Source of the DNA: Nitrososphaerota archaeon
GTDB taxonomy: Archaea; Thermoproteota; Nitrososphaeria; Nitrososphaerales; JAPUIC01
DNA length: 10,181 nt
Direction: 5' to 3'
Assembly (NCBI GenBank): GCA_027297425.1
Contig: JAPUIC010000132.1
Span: 1-10,181 of the forward strand
Shown in pieces: positions 5,628 through 10,181 of the stretch. Numbering within the stretch: position 1 is the stretch's first letter; each line of letters begins with the position of its first letter. The position numbers and the translations under genes are program-made. The notes below the pieces were generated by a model. The model was not told the DNA's origin and did not search any database. It was given only the letters and a program-made list of their open reading frames with translations.

Positions 5628-6672
5628 GAAGATTTCACTCATCTCGAGGCCTCCTACTGAAGAAGTTGTTACATCTGTCCAGATGCGTCAAATACTGGAG
5701 GTTAAGGACCATCCGTCACACTATATTGGATTCGAGCTCTCTGGCCCTCTTCACCTCGGGAGTTTAATTATTGCAGGAAATAAGATAAACGATTTCCTCA
5801 AGGCAGGAATACGATGCAGGGTTTTTTTGGCAGATTGGCACAGTTACATCAACCATAAGTTCAAAGGAAATTGGGATCTCTTCAAACAATCCTCTGACTA
5901 TTACGAAGAAGCTTTCAAGCTCTTCTGCCCAGGGGTGGAAGTTAGTAGAGGTACTGTTCTCTACGAGGACAACAACGAGTATTGGCTAAACTTTGTTCGG
6001 TTCTGTAGGGAAATAACTCTCGCACGAAATGTAAGATGTTTGACGATAATGGGGAGGAGCGAGAAAGAATCACTAGATTTTGGCCAGTATCTGTACCCGC
6101 CCATGCAGGCTACTGACATCAAAACGATGGATCTGGATATTGTGCATGCCGGAATGGATCAGAGGAAGGTACACATGCTTGTTCGAGAGGCATTCCCTAA
6201 ATTGAAGTGGAAGGTACCACTAGCAGTACATCATCACTTGCTTTTAGGATTAGACGAACCCCGAAGGAGTGGCATCGACGATGATCAAGAGACCGACCTT
6301 AAGGTCTCGAGCAAGATGAGTAAGTCAAAACCCTCCTTATGCATCTTCGTTCATGACTCAGCGGAAGAGATCGCAAAAAAAATGTCGAAAGCTTGGTGTC
6401 CAGAGGGTGAGACACGAGAGAACCCCGTTCTAGATATTGCCAAGCACATTCTCTTTCACGATCACGACGACATTTTGTTAGACCGACCTTCAAAATATGG
6501 CGGAAGTGTATCCTATGATAGTTATAGTCAGATGGAAGCCGATTATTTACAAAAAAAGATACACCCTGCAGATCTCAAAGCTCTAGTCTCCAAAGAGCTC
6601 GATGCGATAATAGAACCGATTCGAAGCCATTTCGTTGGCAGATTAAAGTTGGGAGATCTCCTCAAGGATTAG
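5614..6672 (+). CDS. tyrS: Tyrosyl-tRNA synthetase, archaeal/eukaryal type
   Basis: Class I synthetase charging tRNA-Tyr with tyrosine, 352 aa. By comparison with the remembered Methanocaldococcus enzyme, tyrosine-pocket residues are conserved: Y37, Y161, Q165, D168 and Q183, the last three within PPMQATDIK and GMDQRKVHM. The first signature is HLGS (47-50), with Ser in place of the final His, a position that varies in archaeal TyrRS. The second is KMSKS (234-238), preceded by an acidic loop (about 213-230) as in crenarchaeal forms. The anticodon-contact HPAD (H317, D320) is present. There is no S4 domain, as expected for archaea. ATG 5614 is the first possible start, because an in-frame TAG immediately precedes it. 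No strong Shine-Dalgarno is seen. The aminotransferase gene follows after 11 nt. TrpRS is unlikely given the Tyr-pocket residues. Confidence 0.95.
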   Translation: MDIDEKISLISRPPTEEVVTSVQMRQILEVKDHPSHYIGFELSGPLHLGSLIIAGNKINDFLKAGIRCRVFLADWHSYINHKFKGNWDLFKQSSDYYEEAFKLFCPGVEVSRGTVLYEDNNEYWLNFVRFCREITLARNVRCLTIMGRSEKESLDFGQYLYPPMQATDIKTMDLDIVHAGMDQRKVHMLVREAFPKLKWKVPLAVHHHLLLGLDEPRRSGIDDDQETDLKVSSKMSKSKPSLCIFVHDSAEEIAKKMSKAWCPEGETRENPVLDIAKHILFHDHDDILLDRPSKYGGSVSYDSYSQMEADYLQKKIHPADLKALVSKELDAIIEPIRSHFVGRLKLGDLLKD

Positions 6673-6683
6673 ATGGAATTCAG

Positions 6684-7799
6684 TTGAACGAGAAGGCTAA
6701 ATCCGACATTAGGATAGCAGAAGTCCGATTCGGAGCAAAAGTCATCAGAGAAGTGACCGATATCATTCGTAATGGCTCTCTTACCACCGCATCGTTTGTC
6801 GGTGGGGCAAGGGTAAGGGCACTCGAGAAGAGGCTGGCGCTTAGAGTAGGTGTTAAGCACGCTATATGCGTTAATTCTGGAACATCAGCGTTACTAGCAT
6901 CGTTAATCGCTATGGGTATTGGGCGTGGTCATGAGGTCGCCATCCCATCTCTGACGTTCCAGGCTACTGCAAACGCGGTGGCTATATCCGGTTCTAAGCC
7001 TATCTTCATTGATGTTGATGAAGACACTTGTACTATTGATCCACGAGATCTGGATAGAAAGGTTACTAAAAGAACAAAGGCCGTGATCCCGGTCCACCTT
7101 TACGGATATCCTGCTGATATGAAAGCTATACGGGAAGTTGCAAATCATCATCGTCTCCGAGTCCTCGAAGACGCATCCCAATCTTTAGGATCATCGTTTG
7201 ATGGCCTACAGACTGGCTCAATTGGTGACATGGGCTGCTTCAGCTTCTATGGATCAAAGGTATTATCCTGCGGTGAGGGTGGTGCCATTACAACGAATGA
7301 CCCTATCTTAGCCGAACGAGCAAGGGTGATTCGGAACCATGGTCTCTCTAAGCAGGCAACGTTCGATCGGGTTGGGCTCAACCTCCGGATGCCTGAGATC
7401 GAGGCTACTCTAGCTGCTGATCAACTTTCTAACCTCGACCATTTTCTCACCAAACGGCGAACAAACGCAAAGATACTATCCACTATGCTCAAGGGACTTA
7501 AACACGTCAGGACTCCAGGAGAGAAAAACCCGCGGAAACATAATTGGTATCTCTATACCGTACGACTCGGTTCCCAAAGAGACCGAATTCTCAAGAGTCT
7601 TATTGAGTCCGGAATAGAAGCCCGTATTTTTTACGATCCGCCTATCCATCTCACTCCGGCGTATAGGAAACTAGGAGGATCTATGAAACTCAGCACAACT
7701 GAAAAACTTTCGAAAGAAGTGGTCTCGCTACCCATCCATCAATATCTCTCTCGTAGAGACCTCGCTGCCATGTCGATGGTTCTTAAGCGAGAAAGTTGA
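6684..7799 (+). CDS. DegT/DnrJ/EryC1/StrS-family PLP aminotransferase
   Basis: Fold-type I PLP enzyme of the sugar aminotransferase family, 371 aa (typical length). Such enzymes usually transfer an amino group to a keto-sugar bound to a nucleotide. Key features are NSGTSAL (64-70) for phosphate binding, EDASQSLGS (162-170) with D163 for the PLP ring nitrogen and Q166, the Schiff-base lysine K192 in FYGSKVLSCGEGG, and the GLNLRMPEIEA region (231-241). The start is TTG 6684, since no ATG or GTG lies before the conserved IRIAEVRFG opening. It begins 11 nt after the tyrS stop, so it is probably co-transcribed with it. A mini-frame ATGGAATTCAGTTGA (6673-6687) overlaps the TTG. The convergent sugar nucleotidyltransferase suggests glycan-precursor work; the exact substrate cannot be read from sequence. 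Confidence 0.92.
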   Translation: MNEKAKSDIRIAEVRFGAKVIREVTDIIRNGSLTTASFVGGARVRALEKRLALRVGVKHAICVNSGTSALLASLIAMGIGRGHEVAIPSLTFQATANAVAISGSKPIFIDVDEDTCTIDPRDLDRKVTKRTKAVIPVHLYGYPADMKAIREVANHHRLRVLEDASQSLGSSFDGLQTGSIGDMGCFSFYGSKVLSCGEGGAITTNDPILAERARVIRNHGLSKQATFDRVGLNLRMPEIEATLAADQLSNLDHFLTKRRTNAKILSTMLKGLKHVRTPGEKNPRKHNWYLYTVRLGSQRDRILKSLIESGIEARIFYDPPIHLTPAYRKLGGSMKLSTTEKLSKEVVSLPIHQYLSRRDLAAMSMVLKRES

Positions 7800-7802
7800 C
7801 CC

Positions 7803-7811
7803 TTTTCTTCT
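7803..7811 (+). terminator. Candidate T-rich terminator after the aminotransferase
   Basis: TTTTCTTCT begins 4 nt after the TGA at 7797-7799. Archaeal termination commonly uses T-rich tracts without a hairpin. The tract is short and interrupted, so the call is weak. Confidence 0.3.
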
Positions 7812-7822
7812 CGTAGGATGAA

Positions 7823-7852
7823 TCATACCATCTACCTTGATAGATGAAATGA
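7823..7852. repeat. Imperfect hairpin between convergent stop codons
   Basis: CATCTA (7829-7834) pairs with TAGATG (7841-7846) around a 6-nt loop. The stem continues as TCAT/ATGA (7823-7826, 7849-7852) after a 2x2 internal mismatch. It occupies the 55-bp gap between the converging aminotransferase and nucleotidyltransferase genes. It could mark transcript ends on both strands, although neither side has a long T run directly after it. Confidence 0.35.
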
Positions 7853-7854
7853 CT

Positions 7855-9225
7855 TTAGGTAGCTTTTGATAATATCTCAGTAAATTCTCTACGAAAATCC
7901 TCCACATCTAAAGTACTAATCTCGGTAATTCTGTCTGAGAGTCGCTCATTAGAAAGTGAACGGGTAACCCATTTAATGAGATCACCTCTTTTTCGATGTA
8001 AATTAAGCGAGTTCGCATTAACCTCTGGTAAAACCTCTATGAGATCCCGCGGATTCCTAGCCATCTGACCGGTGTACATTCCATCGGGATCATGGAAGTA
8101 GAAGGCCCTTTCAAGGTCGGGGTCAAAAATGCGGGATATATGATCGTCTTTGAGAACCACCATATTGGGCGATGTCCTAGTTCCACCGGATATATGCGAA
8201 TCCTCTTTGACATAGCATCCAGGTCCAATGATCGCACCATCGATTTCTACACCTTTCTCAATTACTGTCAATTCGCCCACGATCGAGTGGGATACTCTGA
8301 CCGTTTCATTGAGAACACAATTTTCCAATAAAACTGAATCCCTAACGATCGAATCTCTCCCGATAGTGCATCCTCGTTTCACAACCGCATAGGGTCCTAT
8401 CTCACTTTTCGCCCCTATCTTTACACCATCTTCAATCCAGACAGGTTCCTTGATGGAGACTTTTTGGGTAGCCGCGTTTCGAGAAATGAAACTTCCCTGA
8501 CCCTTCCTACTCAAAATTCGTCGCAGGTGCCATTTCGTCCCGTTCAGATACCCCTCAAATGATCCTATATCGATCCAATAGTCTTGAACAACAATGCCCT
8601 GTATTTTCATACCTCTGCTTAACATCAATGGAAAGAGGTCCTTTGCAAAATCAAATTTTTCGCCCTTGGGAACCAAACTGAGAACAGTAGGTTCAATGAA
8701 GTAGATTCCTATACTAGCTAGATCGCTTCCACTGCTAGTCGGGTCAGGCTTCTCTTGAAAATCTTGTACGATGTTATCGTCATTCAAAACCGCTATGCCG
8801 TATAGCCAAGGATCGGGAACTTTGCATAGGAGAATAGTTGCATCACATTTCTTATCAAGATGCATCTTTGCGAGTACTTTTAGATCGATATTGGTTAGTG
8901 CATCTCCTTGTACTACAAGAAAACTTTCTGAGAGAAACTCCTCCGCTAACTTTACGCTGCCGGCTGTTCCAAGAGCAAGATTATCTGGCTCCTCTACGAA
9001 ACTAACCTCTACTCCGGACTTATCATGTTCCAGGATCTGATCCTTGATACTCTGCTTGGCATTGCCCAGTGTCAACAAAACGTCATGAAAACCTGTTTCT
9101 GCTAGGTGTCTGAGAAGGTGATTCAACACCGGTTCGTCAACTAGAGGTAAGAGCGGTTTGGGCCTTGTATATGTTAATGGCCTCATACGTGTGCCTCGCC
9201 CACCCGCAAGGATTACCGCCTTCAC
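7855..9225 (-). CDS. Sugar-1-phosphate nucleotidyltransferase with left-handed beta-helix domain
   Basis: Transfers an NMP from NTP to a sugar-1-phosphate, making an NDP-sugar for glycan synthesis. The first 230 or so residues are the Rossmann-like NTP-transferase domain: GGRGTRMRPLT (8-18), RPKP (21-24) with the catalytic-type K23, metal-binding D108 in QGD, EKP (158-160) and YWIDIGS (216-222). Residues about 250-350 show I/V-spaced hexapeptide turns typical of a left-handed beta-helix. The final 100 residues (about 357-456) are not part of either domain and look mostly helical. At 456 aa it is longer than common glucose-1-P or mannose-1-P enzymes. GTG 9225 directly precedes the canonical KAVILAGG opening, and a TATA-like box 26 bp upstream suggests a leaderless mRNA. 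Nucleotide and sugar specificity (mannose-1-P guanylyl-, glucose-1-P thymidylyl- or uridylyl-transfer) is undecided. Confidence 0.9.
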   Translation of the reverse strand: MKAVILAGGRGTRMRPLTYTRPKPLLPLVDEPVLNHLLRHLAETGFHDVLLTLGNAKQSIKDQILEHDKSGVEVSFVEEPDNLALGTAGSVKLAEEFLSESFLVVQGDALTNIDLKVLAKMHLDKKCDATILLCKVPDPWLYGIAVLNDDNIVQDFQEKPDPTSSGSDLASIGIYFIEPTVLSLVPKGEKFDFAKDLFPLMLSRGMKIQGIVVQDYWIDIGSFEGYLNGTKWHLRRILSRKGQGSFISRNAATQKVSIKEPVWIEDGVKIGAKSEIGPYAVVKRGCTIGRDSIVRDSVLLENCVLNETVRVSHSIVGELTVIEKGVEIDGAIIGPGCYVKEDSHISGGTRTSPNMVVLKDDHISRIFDPDLERAFYFHDPDGMYTGQMARNPRDLIEVLPEVNANSLNLHRKRGDLIKWVTRSLSNERLSDRITEISTLDVEDFRREFTEILSKAT

Positions 9226-9247
9226 ACTCCGTCAGTATCGTTACAGC

Positions 9248-9255
9248 CTTAAATT
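9248..9255 (-). promoter_or_regulatory. Candidate TATA box for the nucleotidyltransferase gene
   Basis: AATTTAAG on the minus strand is centred 26 bp from the GTG at 9225, the ideal archaeal distance for a start site on the initiation codon. The GGAG at 9227-9230 is only 1 nt from the GTG, too close to act as a Shine-Dalgarno, so leaderless initiation is favoured. Confidence 0.5.
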
Positions 9256-9262
9256 CTCATCT

Positions 9263-9308
9263 ATTCGGCTGTCCTTCGTTAGAATTATTTGGTAATACGA
9301 AACCGAAT
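9263..9308. repeat. Nested inverted repeat upstream of the nucleotidyltransferase promoter
   Basis: Outer arms ATTCGG (9263-9268) and CCGAAT (9303-9308) enclose inner arms TTCGT (9275-9279) and ACGAA (9297-9301). The inter-arm spacers are unequal (6 nt and 1 nt). It lies just upstream of the TATA-like box and 75 nt after the permease stop. It could be a regulator site or part of the permease 3' UTR. The rest of the 158-bp gap is AT-rich with no other recognisable element. Confidence 0.35.
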
Positions 9309-9383
9309 GATCCGTAAACGTACTTTAGTTCTACTAGTTAGAGTTGAGGCCTTTTCGCGGCTTGATTCTTGCATTTATTCCAG

Positions 9384-10181
9384 CTAGTCATGTCTTAACG
9401 CTTCCACGGGGCTAACCTTTGAGGCCTTCCATGCAGGAAGGATCGCAGCAACAACGCTAAGGGACAGCGAGAGAAGCCAGATTGTTGCTAGGTCGCCTAA
9501 CAGAAATGCTGGTGATATGGATGGACCCTCGCCTGAGGAAAAACCTGCAACTAAAGCGAAGCCACCACCTATTCCTACAATCGAGCCAACGGTTACACCC
9601 AAAATCCCGATTACCAAGCCTTCGATCAGGAACAAACCAAGAATGAATGCCTTTTGGGCGCCCATCGCTTTCATTGTTCCGATCTCACGGGTTCTCTCTG
9701 TAACGGATGTGTAAAGAGTGGTCACGATTCCCACGCTTCCAACCAGCAACGCAACCACGGCTATTCCGTTGATAAAAATGCGGAACCCGCCCGTAAATTC
9801 CTGGATGGTCTTCAGCATTGATGCAGGGGTCGTTATTCCGAGATTATTCCCATAAATAGATCTTACTTCTTCTTCCACAATACTGACCTCCTCTCTGGAA
9901 TTTGCCAGGACTAACAGCATGTCGTATTTGCTGGACTTGTGAAGTAGACTATTCCCTACCCGAGTCTCCACGACTAACACCTTATCTAGGGTAGGATTAC
10001 CTGTGGGCTTTAGGATACCCTTTACGAAGAATGTCCTCTCATCGACATTCTGCCTTCCAGTGTCTACATCGATAAACGAATATCTTACTCGGATAGACTG
10101 ACCGAGCACCGCAAAAGATCGGTCTTCTCCTACCGGGTTAGCGATCTCATGTCCTATGAGGACTCCCGTTGGGTCATTTGA
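9384..10181 (-). CDS. MacB/FtsX-type ABC transporter permease (5' end outside the window)
   Basis: The frame is open to the window edge; 265 C-terminal residues are visible, so the apparent GTG start at 10109 is internal. The visible part begins in the extracytoplasmic MacB-like core domain (about 1-130). Next come a membrane segment (about 135-156), the cytoplasmic ERTREIGTMKAMGA motif (162-175), a hydrophobic block at about 178-214 and a last helix at 229-250. It ends in PAWKASKVSPVEALRHD (249-265), the classic family C-terminus. Such permeases act with a LolD/MacB-like ATPase, usually encoded next door, in lipid, peptide or lipoprotein handling at the membrane. The ATPase would lie outside this window. 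The cargo is unknown. The gene runs in the same direction as the nucleotidyltransferase, but a 158-bp gap with its own promoter suggests they are separate units. Confidence 0.92.
   Translation of the reverse strand, partial: SNDPTGVLIGHEIANPVGEDRSFAVLGQSIRVRYSFIDVDTGRQNVDERTFFVKGILKPTGNPTLDKVLVVETRVGNSLLHKSSKYDMLLVLANSREEVSIVEEEVRSIYGNNLGITTPASMLKTIQEFTGGFRIFINGIAVVALLVGSVGIVTTLYTSVTERTREIGTMKAMGAQKAFILGLFLIEGLVIGILGVTVGSIVGIGGGFALVAGFSSGEGPSISPAFLLGDLATIWLLSLSLSVVAAILPAWKASKVSPVEALRHD

Noticed and set aside
5660..5763. HLGS instead of HIGH/HLGH in TyrRS as a sign of an inactive synthetase
   Set aside because: The last His of this motif varies in archaeal TyrRS, and all tyrosine-pocket residues, KMSKS and the anticodon-contact residues are present.
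6290..6490. 11-base direct repeat AGACCGACCTT at 6290-6300 and 6480-6490
   Set aside because: Two copies inside the tyrS coding sequence in unrelated protein contexts; no further copies seen, so probably chance.
6903..7181. Minus-strand frame of 92 codons
   Set aside because: Antisense to the conserved core of the PLP aminotransferase.
9384..10109. A complete 241-aa permease starting at GTG 10109
   Set aside because: The frame continues open to the window edge with MacB-like sequence, so this is an internal codon and the gene is truncated by the window.
1..10181. CRISPR array, tRNA/rRNA gene, insertion sequence or attachment site
   Set aside because: I read through the intergenic gaps and saw no regularly spaced repeats, cloverleaf-like sequence, transposase or flanking duplications; nearly all of the window is coding.

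Overview
The window reads as a chromosomal segment of an archaeon, most likely from the TACK group (thaumarchaeal/aigarchaeal/bathyarchaeal type). The supporting genes are a family B replicative DNA polymerase with intact proofreading and polymerase motifs, an archaeal/eukaryal-type tyrosyl-tRNA synthetase, an aKMT-like protein lysine methyltransferase and an archaetidyl-lipid-type CDP-alcohol phosphatidyltransferase. Upstream regions carry TATA-like boxes 25-30 bp before start codons (leaderless style), sometimes with a Shine-Dalgarno motif instead. The exact lineage cannot be fixed without a search.

Left part (1-4497, all minus strand): DNA polymerase B leads, followed by the aKMT-like methyltransferase (58 bp gap to the preferred start), an agmatinase/arginase-family ureohydrolase, and a phosphatidyltransferase cut by the left edge. 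The genes are closely spaced and could be one transcription unit, but TATA-like sequences before the methyltransferase and the ureohydrolase suggest internal promoters.

Middle (4498-5613): a divergent promoter region with a small imperfect inverted repeat, then two unrecognised multi-pass membrane proteins facing each other. Their 3' ends overlap by 14 bp. A second divergent promoter region (5519-5613) separates the minus-strand membrane gene from tyrS.

Right part (5614-10181): tyrosyl-tRNA synthetase and, 11 nt behind it, a DegT/DnrJ-type PLP aminotransferase. Converging on them is a sugar-phosphate nucleotidyltransferase with a left-handed beta-helix domain and an unexplained C-terminal extension. 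Aminotransferase and nucleotidyltransferase together suggest activated (possibly amino-) sugar synthesis for surface glycans. At the right edge lies the 3' part of a MacB/FtsX-type ABC transporter permease.

Most of the window is housekeeping. I see no convincing new defence, mobile or secretion system, no CRISPR, no tRNA/rRNA and no insertion sequence. The points most worth checking are a possible 7-codon upstream ORF overlapping the tyrS start, the overlapping membrane-gene pair, inverted repeats next to two promoters, the C-terminal tail of the nucleotidyltransferase, and a PIP-box-like end of the polymerase lacking the usual Gln. No gene-free stretch exceeds 300 bases; the longest is 9226-9383.
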